Positions 1 to 13,028 are shown, counted from the first letter of the stretch. The stretch: 64,000 bases of DNA from Raphanus sativus (GCF_000801105.2 NC_079514.1:22360293-22424292); one strand, 5' to 3'. Made by a program: numbers and translations. Notes: generated by a model not told the origin, from the letters alone.

Positions 1-2030
1 TATGTTGAGAGCCACATGATTAAAATATGTATTGGTCCCAGCCTTTTCTACTTGCTGGGTTGGGAAGGGACATTGGTCTCAATCAACTTTTTTCTTTTCT
101 CCACCAAGGCATCTAAACTCATCAAAACCGGTCAGGAACTCAATCATCAACGGTCATGCCCTCTTTCTTTCCGAAACTTGTTCTTGCATGGATTTTTCAC
201 CCTGATTCGTCAATAAACGCCTCAAAGAGGCTTGGTCTTTTCAACGTTGCTCTCTTGTCATCACGTAGGTGCCTTGAAGACGAGAGTTCAGCTTACACAT
301 AATTGCCCGTGATAGAGTGCTATCTAATGTACACACACTTTGGCAAGACTTGATACATCGATTGAATGCAGAAGCCAAGATATGTTTACTTGTCTGATAC
401 AGAGAATCTGTATTGGAGAAGATGATGAATAGTAACTTTGGAATCACGTTCGTAAAACGCCAAACCAACTCTCAATGTGTGAAGAACTTAGAAAAAGAAA
501 CAGTTCTAGAACATCAATTGAGGGAATTTCCCAGAAAATTCACAGAAAAATCATAGTAACCACAGAGAAAAGGAAGAAGAAAACTCTAACAAACTTTTGA
601 TCTTTTTCGATGAAGTAAAAATGTAAACGAACTCTGCTTTTATACTACTTCCTATTGCTCTCTCTCTCTCTGATGAGTCTTGATGACGTGACTTAGTTGC
701 ATTCCCTGTATCATTGTCATTGATGAATGTGGAATTTTGAGGACATGACAGATGAGAAAGTTCATGGTTCCTAAGAAAGCTGGATACGAACCAGTTTAGA
801 CCTGACGGTCCAATGACATAGCCAGCAAGATTTGCCATCTGTAATTGTGATACTTAAGTCTTATTTTTCAGCCATCGATGTATTCGTTTGCATGAAGGCA
901 ACCACACTAATAAAACCAGGAGTATTGAGCAAAAGCTATGTACCATGAGGCATGTGATTGTGACAGCACCAGACAACGCTTTGAATTCACGAGGGAGGAA
1001 TTCTCCAAAATCATTCTTAACCTGCGCAGTACTTATCATGTTACCTACAGTTTCCATGGACACAACTCAAACACCGCCACAACTCCCAAGATAGTGGACG
1101 TGGTCCAAAACATATGACACACTGCCTAGTCTCAAACATCATTATAATATGCGATAATTTATGTGAAATTATCGTCTCGTATGCTTAAGTCTTGGAACTT
1201 ATGAGGCTTCACTTATATTGAGTGAATAAACTAATCATTGTTTAACAGACCTTAAATGCACTGGATGCTGAATTCAGTAACAATTCGGGCATGAAGAATA
1301 AAGATGTTAACCATGCCCATGAAAGAAGCTTCCTGATTGCAAACGAAACAATCCACCACATGAGAAGTTGGAACGAATAGTTCATGCAACCTAAAAAAAG
1401 CATATGAGGGCGATGGATTACCATTCTTAATCATGCCACATGGCAACAAATGTAAATACAACCCACACATTCAGAAGCTTTTTGCGTGAACCACCAAGAG
1501 GAATATACATATACCTAAAGGCTAAAGGAAATTGTTGACTTATCAATTACGGGTAGTGACGCTTTAAAGTTGTGACCAGGAGTTTAGGGTTACGATTCTC
1601 ATTTTGAAAATATTTCACAACCAATTAAAATCAGATCTAGGCTCAAAGTACATCACTGTGGTGGGACGTGGGAGTTTACCGTGAGAGAGACGAAGCGATA
1701 TCTGTAGAACATAGGCGTAGAAGAGTATAAGAACGAGCTCTCTCTGTTTCCATTTTTGCGTATCCATTAGTTTATTGGTTCATGACTGATCACATAAACT
1801 ATTGATTCCGGGAAGAGATGAGTTGGTGGCTACTGGGTTTTTGCTGAGTCTTTGATCTACTTCTCCATTTGGTAAAGCGTGAGCAGAATCTTCATCCTAC
1901 ACACGGCCATGAAATTGAAATCTGTTTAGAGGGGGGTTCCTAAAACCTTATATGGGCTTGAACTTTGTTTTTGTGGCTGCCCATGTAAGCGAAAAAATAT
2001 ATCCTCTGCTCTGTTTTTTGCAAGCACGTC
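1..2030. other. Stretch with no recognisable gene
   Basis: I see no protein family, RNA gene or transposon end here. Only short frames are open on either strand, the longest being 95 codons on minus at 551-838 and 75 codons on minus at 241-468. None has a motif I recognise, and none can be joined to a neighbour by convincing splice sites. Base composition is less AT-rich than at 4600-6200, so a decayed gene, untranslated exons or a non-coding transcript cannot be excluded. Confidence 0.4.
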
Positions 2031-2038
2031 CGCTCGAC

Positions 2039-2796
2039 TAGACATAGGCATTTGGGGTTCCAATCGTGTTTTGGCTTTATCCATTCGAATTTCGGTTTTT
2101 CGGTTTATCCAAATCAGTCTCATTTGGGTTTTCTAAAAGTTTTGTTCGGGACTGGTTCGGGTTCTATCGGATTCGAGTCAGGGTTAGCAAATCTTCAAAG
2201 AATCATATAACCTATTGTATTTTCGGATTTGGGTTCCAATCGGTTCTTCGGTTTAAAAATACCTGATTAATACCTATTTTGTAACTAAAAATAAGTGAAA
2301 TCAGTTCTTCGGATTTAAAATACATGATTTGTACCTATTAATTTTAATAGCCAAAACATAAGTAAAATCGATTCAAAAAATAAGAAAAGAACATCAAACA
2401 TAATCATTCAAAATCAAACGAAAGATAAACATAGTTATTGATAGAAAAAAAACCAAATAAATGAAAGTATAAAACAAAATCTAAGTTCTCATGAAATGAA
2501 AAACATTATTAATGAAAACAAAACCAAATTCTAAAAACATCAAGATTCAACCGCTACCTTCAACCATCAACCAAATGCAATAGATAATTATTTTAAAAGT
2601 TCAATAATATCTTAAAGTATTTTGAATACATAGCAGGAATTAAGATCATGTTTGGTAGAAGTTCTTTTTGTGTGTTTTTAATGTTTCGGCTTATATTGGA
2701 TATTCATTTAGGTCCGGTTTGGATCGGATTCAGATTCATTTTTATCGGATTGGGTTCGGTCCAGATTTTTGGATTCGGTTTATTTTTCCAGCCCTA
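2039..2796. mobile_element. Non-autonomous hAT-type element with 8-bp target duplication
   Basis: The left end reads TAGACATAGGCATTTGGGG and the right end, reversed, reads TAGGGCTGGAAAAATAAACC. Both start with TAG and have the loose form of hAT terminal repeats. The flanks are cgctcgac (2031-2038) and agctcgac (2797-2804), an 8-bp duplication with one mismatch, the length typical of hAT insertions. The inside has no transposase and is rich in 'ttcggtt/ggttcgg' runs. It is therefore a MITE-like derivative. The end definition rests on short repeats read by eye. Confidence 0.6.
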
Positions 2797-3172
2797 AGCT
2801 CGACCATTCCTACCTCGAAGAATATGAGATAAACTCACATCTTTGAAATGAATTATACAGATCCTTGAAGTGAATATGGGTTTGAACTCTTTTTGAGCTC
2901 ATTTAAACAAAATAAAATTGTTACTTCTTTCATTCTTTTTAATATGTTCTTATATCATAAATTATTTGTCTAATTTGAAAAGTATACTCAAAATTCTTTT
3001 GTTTCAAGGTCGCAAATTCGTTAAAAAAAATATTCAATGACGTCTGAATTTCATATAATTCTCCAACATAGTCCAAGTAAAATTGTCTCGGGTGAATCTC
3101 CTAAAATGGCTTAGAGTGATATAGTCTGGCATAAATCCTTACAAAATTATCCGTAATGGTTTTAGGATTCAA

Positions 3173-4554
3173 AATTTTTTTTTCTGAACAACTGATTATA
3201 TTAGAACTAAAGATCCTATGGGTTAGGATGATTACAATCTGAGAACAACTCGACGGTAAACTGAATAGCGAGAATAACTAAAACATGACAAATGATAGAT
3301 ATGGCTAAGGAGAGAATAAATCTGTCGAAGATCTTCACTTGTAGTCCTATAATACACGTTCGAAAGAACACACAGATGTCGAAATCAACATTGAAAAACC
3401 CAACCAATGGATTGTAAGAGCAGTTAAAAACAGTCTTTGAAGATGTCTGGTTTTTCGACGTTGCAGTGAGGTGCAGAGAGGCTGCCGGAGTAGGACTACA
3501 CACAAAGTCGTCGACGGTACAGCCTCTAGATAATAACAGCTGATAGAGTCCAGAGATGCTGAGTTTAGGTGATGTTGCAGTGAGATATAAAGGCTGCCGG
3601 AATAGAACTACACACAAAGTTGTCGACGGTACAGCCTTTGAAGTTAAATAAACGTACACATGTATGGAGACAGTGAAGCAACAAACTCACATGGCTGGGA
3701 CAGGACTGAGGATGAGGGATTGGACAAGAGACGAGAGAAGTTGCGGACCGGACACTACATGTTTGCCTGAGATAGTGGAAGCGATCTCCATCGGGAGAAT
3801 GAAGAACGTCACGACATCAAAGCAAACGGTGGTGGTTTCTCGCGCAGTCTCACTATAGAAGTTTCTTTATATGGTAAAGGAGACAGAATAAAGGAGAAGT
3901 TTTGGTGGTGGGCTCTATTCAGATGAATATAAATTTTGATAAATCGGAGTGACGACTCTTCATCTGGGAGTGGCTCGAATCAAAAGACGAGAGCGACAAT
4001 ATAGAGGAGATGGAGGGGAAACTGCGGAGGAGAGTCTAACAGCTCTGGTATGCTCACATACAGGCCGTGTAGATGTGTCGAATCTCGATTCCGTACAGTA
4101 GGTGAGCAACATGAGATGTGTCGGCACTGGGTCTCAAGCCAGTGGAGACTTGTTAAGACGCGACGACAGAACGGCTCCTTGTTATGGATCTGATTGTTCC
4201 GGCGGAGAGAAAATCCGTAGATGAGAGAGAAAAGAAGGTGAGGAGCCACGGTAGAGGAACTGGCGAGCAGATGTGCAGATCGAAGCCGGATTATGGAGGT
4301 CCAAGACAGGCGAACGACAGCGCAAGTGAAAGGCTTCAAGCTTGAGGCCAAGTATTTCAGCGGAGAAGAAACTTGAACCAGAGTAGGAATGGACAACGAA
4401 CCAGAAAACATGAAGAGGTAGATGTGAGTCAGGAGCGGAGAGGAGCGTCGGTTAGCCGGCGAGCTAAAACGCTGCCGGCATCGATAATCGTTAACATTGT
4501 AGGCACCTCGACATTCGGGCAAGAGAGGAAAGTGGAACTAGGGCGAATTCGAAG
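3173..4554 (-). mobile_element. Poly(A)-tailed non-LTR retroposon (possibly SADHU-like)
   Basis: Read on the minus strand, this 1.38-kb unit ends in an A run (T run at 3175-3183). It is bracketed by the 9-bp direct repeat aggattcaa at 3164-3172 and 4555-4563, the hallmark of target-primed reverse transcription. Near the 5' end an open frame of 180 codons (4522-3980) has no domain I know, and another of 147 codons lies at 3659-3216. Inside, a segment of about 70 bp holding 'gtcgacggtacagcct' is duplicated (about 3461-3531 and 3573-3641). It carries no endonuclease or reverse transcriptase, so it must have moved in trans. SADHU is suggested by size, poly(A) and an orphan ORF only, and is not proven. 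Confidence 0.55.
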
Positions 4555-4563
4555 AGGATTCAA

Positions 4564-5587
4564 CGCCTTTTTTAACTTTGAACATTTCACAGCATCTCCT
4601 CTTTCTTCCATCTCATTATTCAACATATACTCAAATTTTATCCAATACAATAATTTTGATTAACAAAATTCATTTTACCAATTAACAATTATGTTTATAT
4701 CAAAATTAAATAAAACTAGTTTTTATTGATTGAGAAATTTAAAAATAATAAATCCTCGTATAGAAAATAAAACAAATTATTTTATTTATAATATGATTGT
4801 AGATTTTAAATAATTACGATAATATGAAAATATAAAAATCCCTAAAATGACATGTACAGTTGGTGGTTCTAATTTTTTTCAATATGCTGAATCTTTTCAA
4901 TACCATATAATTTACATCATTGAATTAACTTTTCAGCAGCCTCATTGCAGTGATTCAACACTTAAATCTTTTATTAAACATATCCATTATAAATTGTTTA
5001 AGGCAGGTAGAACTTTTGATTATAAAATTGTCTATGTTTTAGTTCAAAAAATTTTCAAAAATTTTTCAGATTACAAAACCCAATTACCATGTACCCAAAT
5101 ACCCCATCCAGAAAGAAGCATAACCCAAATGTATAAGCATGGTTCAGTTCAAATTCTCACTAGATAACTAAGAGTTAATTGTGTCATTTAAAATTAATTA
5201 AGTAATATAAGACACTTTGATAAAAACATATTTTAAAAAAATTTATATGGTAAACATTTTTCATTTAAAGTTTGTGATAGTTAACAGAAACAATTTCTTT
5301 TTAAACTTGTATTTTTTAAAGAAAATTTAACATTATTATTTTTTTAAAATATCAATTTGAATAATATATATTTAAAATAATTTATAATATTTAAAATAAA
5401 TTTATAAACTAAATACTTCATCAGAATTAATTCCAAAATACCAAATTACTTAAAAATATGTATTTAAAAAAAATTAACATATTTGTATCATCCAATATTT
5501 TAGTTTGAAACATCCAAATCATTTAAAATAATATTTTTAAAAACTAAAAGAACCGAAAATAAACTGAATATTAGTTTTTTTGGCATC
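4564..5587. other. AT-rich intergenic stretch
   Basis: Very AT-rich sequence with long A and T runs. The 106-codon frame at 4847-5167 has low-complexity composition and no motif. I see no gene, RNA or transposon end until the MITE-like terminus at 5588. Confidence 0.4.
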
Positions 5588-6638
5588 AGAGCATCTCCAA
5601 ATATTATGTATTTAAAAGTTTGCAAAAGTCTATATTTGAAGTTTCAAGGTGTTCTTCTCCAAAATCAAAACTTCAAATTTAATTTCGAAAGTATTTGTAT
5701 TTTACTCTATGTCCTTGTATTTGGCACTATTAATGTAAATCCATACAACTTTTATAAATAACTAGAACATATATAAAAATATTACAGAAATATTAATTAT
5801 TATAAAATGTTACACTACAATATAAAGTTATAAATATAAATACATAACTAAAACACAAAAAAATACAACATTATTTCATAAAATTATTTCCGTAATGCTC
5901 CATCTTCGGTGTCACTAAATTTTTGTGGACAATATTTTGGAGGTTCCAGAGCATATTTACAAGACTATTTTTGTTGTTGTAATATTTAAATGTGTGTAGT
6001 AATTATGTCTTCATGTTTCTTTAAAAAAATATTAAGTATATGTTGTAATATTCTTGTTGTCTAATTCTAGTTTTAAAATTATATAAATCTTATATTTACA
6101 TTTTTTTATTTAGTTTTATGTGTAAACTTAAATTTATAAAAATAAATCTGAAATATTTATGAGATATAAAAGAGTAATTGCAAGGATTAAAACGATAAAT
6201 GAGAAATACTTAAAATCATCACTACAAGAAAATGAGCCTGTAACGACGAAGAATTACGAGGAAAATATTTCCCCGTAAAATTACGAGTTTATTACGAGTA
6301 CTCTACGATAAAATTGTTTCATCGTAAAACAGATGTAAAATTATATCGAAACGCTTTCATCGTAAAGTCAATGTAACTTTACGACGACAGTACGTCAAAT
6401 GAGAACCTTCGTAATAAACGAGATGTGACTTTACAAGTGTTTTACGACGAATTGTGTTACTGTTATACTTGGTGGAAACGTGTATCTAGTGTGCTTTTAC
6501 TTACCTAAATTCGTTGTAAAGCATATGTGACGTTTAGTAAAACTTTTCATTGTAAAATCCTTGTTATACCTTTACCTACCAAACTCGAAAATCTTCAATA
6601 TATATGTCATTTCTCAATGCTAAAAACACACCAATGGA

Positions 6639-9600
6639 GTGAAAGAAAAAAATCTAAAAAAAATAATAAGAAAGGCTGATGGATATAATAATATCTACGA
6701 GATACAGAGTTGGATGTATTCACATAAATATTCCGCCGGTAAAGTGACGGATGCCTTTCTGACCGGGCTAGAGACATTCATGCACCAGACAGGCTCTACA
6801 CCGATCATACAGGAAAGCGGTAAGATGTTCTGCCCTTGTCGGAAATGCAAGAATTCAAAATTTGCACTTAGTGAAACTGTATGGAAGCACTTAGTAAACA
6901 GAGGATTTACACCACATTACTATATTTGGTATCAACATGGAGAGGGTTATGGTGGAAATGAAGTTAGTAGTAGTAATAATCATTTTGAGGATGCTGGTAA
7001 TAATGAAGAACTGAATCAGTTGCATAATGACAATAGTTACCATCAGGATGGGTAGATGGTAGATCATGATAGGGTTCAAGACATGATTACTGATGCATTT
7101 TTAGAAACAACCACAACATTAGCTCATGAAACTGGAAATGTAGAAGAATCTAATTTGGATGCAAAAAAGTTTTATGAAATGCTAGATGCTACAAATCAAC
7201 CAATCTACACTGATTGTAGAGAAGGTCTCTCTAAATTGTCTCTAGCAGCTAGGATGATGCATATTAAAACATATCATAATTTATCTGAGAATTGCATGGA
7301 TGCTTGGGCGGAGTTGTTTAAAGAGTACTTGCCAGAAGATGATATGTCAGCTGAATATTATTATGAGATTCAGAAATTGGTTTATAGTCTTGCGTTGCTT
7401 TCGGAGATGATAGATGTTTGCATCAACAACTGCATGATCTACTGGAAGGACGATGAGAACCTCGAAGAGAGTCGATTCTGCAAGAAACCACGATTCAAAC
7501 CGCAAGGACGTGGAAGGAATATGGTACCGTACCAAAATAAGTGGTACCTACCAATTAAAGACATGTTAAAAAGATTATATAATCTGAGAGGACTGCTGCA
7601 TCGATGAGGTGGCTGCTGAACATGTCCAGAAGGATGGCCACTCATCCATCAGATGCACGAGCGTAGAAACATTTCAACAAGGTATACCCAGATTTCGCTT
7701 AGAATATTCGAGATGTCTATCTTGGGTTAAGCACTGATGTATTTAGTCCATTCAGAATTTCTGGGAGACAATCTTCTTTGTGGCCAGTCATTCTTACGCC
7801 GTACAACCTGCCGCCGGACATGTGAATAAAACAAGAAATTTTATTCTTGACGATAATAATCCCTGGGAAGTAGCATCCAAAACGGTCGCTAGATGTTTTT
7901 CTTCAACCATTGATACAAGAGCTAAAGGAGTCGTGGTCAGAAGAGGTGAGAGCGTATGATTGTTCCATGAAAAACAATTTTACGATGCGAGCAGTTCTAC
8001 TGTGGACGATAAATGACTTTCCTGCTTATGGGATGTTGTCTGGCAGGACAACTCATGGAAGGTTATCTTGTCCAATTTGTCGTGGATCGACAAATGCTTT
8101 TCAACTGAAGAATGGTAGGAAAAGTTGTTGGTTTGATTGTCATCGTCGATTTATTCCCATTTCCCATCTGTACAGAAGAAATAAGACATTGTTTAGGTAC
8201 AAAAAAAGTTTTAAGAGATAGTCCTCCTCCATATCTCTCCGGGCAACAGATCGAAGCGGAATTTGATTATTACGAAGCTTTGGAAACTGTGAAGCGTGGA
8301 GGAAACTGGCATGTTCATGGAAATATGCCTGATGGGTATGGGGTCTCTCACAATTGGCATAAGAATAGTATATTTTGGGAGATGCCTTACTGGAAGGATC
8401 TTCTTTTACGCCACAACTTGGATGTGATGCATAAAGAGAAGACTTTTTTTTACAACATCATGAATACAATATTGAACATCCCAGGAAAAACAAAAGATAA
8501 CCAAAAGTCAAGGATGGACTTACCTGATATTTTCTCAAGAAGTGAGTTACATATCAAGAGCAATGGAAACGTTCCAGTTCCCATCTTCTGATTGTCATCA
8601 GAAGCGGAAACAATTTTGTTTGACTGGGTTTCATCAGAAGTTAAGTTCTCTAATGGTTATGTTTCAAATCTGTCAAGATGTGTTGAACGAGGTCAAAAGT
8701 TCTTCGTAATGAAGAATCATGATTGTCATGTGTTTATGCAACGACTACTTGCATTTGTTTTTGCTGAGCTCTTTCCAACAAATGTACATGAAGCACTTAC
8801 AAGTAAATATTAATTAATAATATACTACATACGTTATAAAATGTAATTAATTAGGTTACATTTGCAATATGCAGCTATTGGAGAATTCTTCAGAGATCTT
8901 TGCAGACGTACGTTCAAGGAAGAAGTCATTGAACAACTTCATGAGAACATTCACATCATATTGTGCAACCTAGAGAAGATATTTTCTCCATCATTTTTGA
9001 CGTGATGCAGCATCTAGTCGTTCACCTCCCGTACGAAGCATAACTTTGTGGACCTATTCACAATGAATGGATGTATCCATATGAGCGGTACATGAAACAT
9101 TTGAAGAGGAAAGCAAAAAATCTTGCAAAGGTCGAAGGTTCAATTATTGCTGGGAGTTTGACAGCAGAAGCTTCTATGTTCACATCATACTATTTTTCTT
9201 CAACAGACCGTACGAGGAAAAAAGTTCCTAGAAGATATGATGATGATGGAGTACCTTCATCATATGCAGTAGACGATGTTCCTGACATTTTATGTCAAAT
9301 TGGACAGTTTGGTGGTAAATTAAAAGAAGTATGGTGGTCCAGTGAAGAGGATAAGCATAGTGCCCACACTTATATTATTTTCAATTGCGAGGATACAGTG
9401 ACGCGTTCGTTTGAAAGGTAAAATTGTTATGTATGTTAATTAATTTTATTGTTGTTAATTATATGACATGATACATTTGTTTAATTTGCAGCATGTTTGT
9501 ATCTCAAGTTAAAGAGGCAATACCATGAATATCCGCAACTGAAGTGGAAGCAAGGAAAGATAAACACTTTGTCAAGTGGTTAAAATCACAGGTAATATAT

Positions 9601-10352
9601 TTGATTTAAATTAAGCAAGCTTTGGTACTATACTATAATTCATGTAAAATTCTAACGATGATGTATTTTGTAGGTTAATTGACGATCCATATTACCATGT
9701 ATGGTTTTCACGATTTGGTCCAGGGTCCAGTAGCAAAGGTCACCACATCACATATGTACTTCACACGAGGTTTTACTTTTCATACATACGAGTATGGGAA
9801 ACATCGGGCAACAAGTAACTGTGGAATATGTGTGAAAGGCGAAACATATTTTTACGGGATCTTACAGGAGATTATTGAAGTAGAATTTCTAGGGTTATTG
9901 AAACTAAAATCAATTCTCTTCAAATGTGAGTGGTTCGCTCCCGTTGAGAATCGAGGTGTTCAGTTTAACAAATTTGGTGTTGTGGATGTCAATTTTGGGA
10001 GAAGATACAACAAATCCAAGCCTTTCATCTTAGCTTCCCAGGCCGACCAAGTTAGCTTTCTTCATACGCTCGCCTTCGAAGTTTCGGGATTAATTGGTTG
10101 GCTACTATCAAAATTACACCTCGTGGACGAATTGTTGCTGGAGAAGAACCACCATTGCAAGAAGAAGATGCTATTAATGAAGTTGATATTCCTGATCAAC
10201 AAACTGCTGAAATCCTTCTGATCGACCCAGATAACTGTCAATACGAAGATCTTCTCGAAGATGCGACATATGAAGCACGTGAAGACGAGTTCGAGGAAAG
10301 TGACGACGATCATTGTAGTGATGTTGATGACAACTTAAACAATTCAGAATGA
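6639..10352 (+). pseudogene. CACTA transposase (TNP2/TNPD-like), decayed
   Basis: The gene would encode the DDE transposase that cuts CACTA ends. Pieces appear in family order. A transposase-associated domain lies at 6700-6960, with the metal-binding 'MFCPCRKCKN' and 'HLVNRGFTPHYYIWYQHGE'. The TNP2 core runs 7056-8220, with 'YNLPPDM', 'HPKRSLDVFLQPLI', 'NFTMRAVLLWTINDFPAYGM' and 'THGRLSCPIC'. A DUF4218-like part spans about 8690-9200, with 'KNHDCHVFMQRLL' and 'WMYPYERYMKHLKRKAKN'. A DUF4216-like part spans 9680-10075, with 'YYG(F/Y)GIL.EIIEVEF' and 'ILASQADQVSFLHT'. An acidic tail lies at 10098-10352. Frame changes near 7600, 8220 and 10090, plus stops (for example at 7053 and about 8589), show it is not functional. 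Some interruptions, such as 8814-8865 and 9422-9490, may be introns. Confidence 0.85.
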
Positions 10353-10388
10353 TGTAATATATGTAACAAATGTTATTTTTTATTAGTT

Positions 10389-10672
10389 TTTTTTTTTGAA
10401 TGAATGTTAAATTTTATTCATCAAAAAAGCCTTTTTACAACTAGTGCAACGTGTTATTACATCAAAAAAACAGAGAACAACTCAAAAAATCAAAACTCAA
10501 ACTCTAAAAAAAACTTAGCCTTCAAAACCAACTGCTCCAAACATCAAATTCCCCCTCAACCTAGACCATATGACACAAATCTAGATTGGAAATGCTATGA
10601 GATTCTCCTCATTAAAACCCCATTAGAGAAAACCCAATTAGGACAAAACTCCAATGGGAAAAAAGAGTAAGA
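10389..10672 (-). mobile_element. Short poly(A)-tailed retroposon with 14-bp target duplication
   Basis: A 284-bp insertion is flanked by the perfect 14-bp repeat attttttattagtt at 10375-10388 and 10673-10686. On the minus strand it ends in a poly(A) run (T run from 10389). Next to the tail is gaatgaatgttaaattttat, a block repeated almost exactly beside the T run at 51403-51445. Its other end has 'aggacaaaact' and 'aaaaaagagta', again matching the far end of the 51.4-52.4 kb unit. It carries no gene. It entered the CACTA element after that had inserted, so it dates the CACTA as older. Confidence 0.7.
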
Positions 10673-10897
10673 ATTTTTTATTAGTTAACTAAGACACTTA
10701 ATGCATGTGTAACAAATGTTGTTTTATATAATATGTTTCTTTGGGTTTTAAATTTTTTATTGGAGTTTAGGGTTTAAGTTGGATAAAGAAGATGAAAGTG
10801 TAAAAGATGATGATGTTATAGATGAGTAACTTTTAGGTTTACGGATTTGATTTTCGGGGTTTCATATGTTTCCTAGTAAAGTCAAAGTAAATGAAAA

Positions 10898-11108
10898 CAC
10901 GGGTCTGGTAACTTCGTCGTAAATAGATTTAAAACCAACTTTCTTCGTAAACTCGTCATAAATCATAAAAATGCGGGCCTGGTAACTTCGTTATAAACGA
11001 GAAAAAGTTTTCCTCGTACGTTCGTCGTAAATGAAAAAACGCGGGCCTGGTAACTTTGTCGTAAACAAAAAAGAACGCGGGTCTGGTAACTTCCTCGTAA
11101 AATTACGA
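10898..11108. repeat. Four-copy CACTA internal repeat
   Basis: Four near-copies of a unit built on 'gcgggtctggtaacttcgtcgtaaa' lie in a row, spaced by about 55-75 bp (starting near 10898, 10973, 11041 and 11075). The 'cgtcgtaaa' part is the same word that fills both subterminal regions of the CACTA element. The block lies between the two transposon genes, upstream of the second gene. It could be an internal protein-binding array or a relic of an earlier element end. Confidence 0.6.
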
Positions 11109-11371
11109 CAAGTTTACGAGGAATGTGTTTTCTTATATATACGCGAGGCCACTGAACGAGCATTGCTCGTTCATTCCTCCCGAACTCCTTCCCCCCTTGC
11201 AAAGGTATTCTCTCTCTCTAGTTTTTTTTTAATTATTAGTTTAGGGGATTAGCTTAGGTGGTTAGGCTAGAGAATTAGTTTAGGTGATTAGTTTAGATAA
11301 TTAATTTAGGTTATATAATAATATTCAATTGTATTGCGGTTTTTAATGAAATTTATTGTAATTTTTTTTAG

Positions 11372-13028
11372 ATGGCTCATAGGAAGAAACATGCAGCACC
11401 TACTTATTCTGATTTGTTTGGTGACGGTACATCTTCTTCTAGCCGTCTGTCATCTTCCGAGGCTTTCCTGACTCTCAAACATCTCAGAGAGTTTCTTGGA
11501 GTCCTCCTTTTCCTTCACCTTAGATACCCTCTCAGATGCCTCCAGCGCCTCCCCAAGCAGCTCCACCTTCTGCCCTGGATCAGCCTCCCCCAGCGGCCGT
11601 AGTTCATCCAGATTTGCGGGTGCCTCCCTTTGCACCATACGCGAGGTATACATTGGAGGATTTGCTTGCCCAGCTGGACGAGAGGGTTTAGACATTCTGG
11701 ACCCCGATAAACCGACGGGTACTTATTGGTAAGAACATTAAATTATTTAATTTAAAAATTAAAATCTTTTATTTTTTTTTAACAAATTGGTTCTATTTCC
11801 AGGTTTGGGGCCAACAACCGTGTTGGCCGGAGCGTTTCGGAGACGATGAAGTGATATTACGACGGGGCCTATCCGAACTGGAGCATGACTCCAAATCACG
11901 TTAAGACGGCGTAGTTTAAATGTTTTGCAGTAATTCTTTAATATTTATAAATATTTATTTTTAATAATTAATTATTTATTTTAATCTTTTCAAAATTTTG
12001 TTTGTTTCAGCAAATGTGGCACTGGTCCTTAGAAATCACCTAGAGGGTGAAGATGGAATTCGTTGCAAAGGCGAATAATCGTCTTTGCAGCACCGTCTTG
12101 GATTGGAAGGACAAGTGGGAGATCTACGGTTATGAGGGGAAGCCGAACGAGATCACGAAGGATGCATAGGATGACCTCATCGCCTATTGGAAGCTACCCA
12201 GCTCGATCCGTAAGCCTAACTCGTTCTCCGCTTCCCGATAACAAAGGATAAAGATGGTCATTTTCCCATGGTTCATAGAACCGGGAAAAAACCCCACGCC
12301 GGGGTTCGTCTAGAAGCTGTAAGTTTTAGACTAAATTTTTATTTTCATTCATTTAAACTTATATTTATTAACTAAATTATATTTTAATTTTATTTATTAT
12401 TTCTGTTTATTAGTTTGAGAGGACGGTAGTCTTGCCATCTCTGTCGGATCTATTCAAGATGACTCACGCCACACCATACGGGATTTTTGTTGATCCTGCA
12501 TCCGAGAAACTCTTCAAGACTGTGGCTGCTCGGGTTGAAGAGCTAGAGACGCAACTAACCCAGCAGTCTCCGGACGGATTCCCCGTCAAATTGACAACAG
12601 AAGAGGTCGACCGGATTTTTGAGGAGGTAAAATTTTAAAATTTTAAAAAATTTAATTTGACTATTTTAGTATAATTAACTCTATAATTATTTTTATAGGT
12701 GGCTCCTAGAAAGAAGGGACGGACGGTAGGAATAGGTTCTGTTAACGAAGTTGCAAGAGCGACTTCATCATACTCTTCGAGACGGGACCAGGACAACTCT
12801 CGGATGCAGGCTCGGATGGATACCCCCCAGCAGGAGCGTTTGGACTCTCTTGAGGATCTGCTGGATGTGATGGCGGTGGGAAATCCGAATATGCAGAGAG
12901 TGTTGGCGGCCAGATGAGCAGCTCTCAGGATGGAACATCTGGATCCCGAATCGACCGAGCCAGCAGGAGGTTCCACAGACCCGAACGCCGCAGCCAACTA
13001 CTTCGATGATGACGTTGGCCTCCAGTAG
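11372..13028 (+). pseudogene. CACTA accessory gene (plant En/Spm Transposase_24-type), decayed
   Basis: This second CACTA gene resembles the plant 'Ptta/En/Spm' family that accompanies TNP2 transposases and probably binds element ends. Exon-like pieces are: 11372-11730, starting MAHRKKHAAPTYSDLFGDG and proline-rich in another frame; 12010-12320, with 'WKDKWEIYGYEGKPNEITKD'; 12415-12626, with 'LPSLSDLFKMTHATPYGIFV' and 'VEELETQL' followed by 'LTTEEVDRIFEE'; and 12699-13028, with 'APRKKGRTVGIGSV', ending 'FDDDVGLQ' before a stop at about 13026-13028. AT-rich gaps between pieces look like introns. An in-frame TGA at about 12915 and frame changes in the first two pieces mark it as broken. Confidence 0.7.

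Noticed and set aside
4847..5167. 106-codon open frame in AT-rich DNA
   Set aside because: Low-complexity Phe/Ile/Lys composition and no family resemblance.
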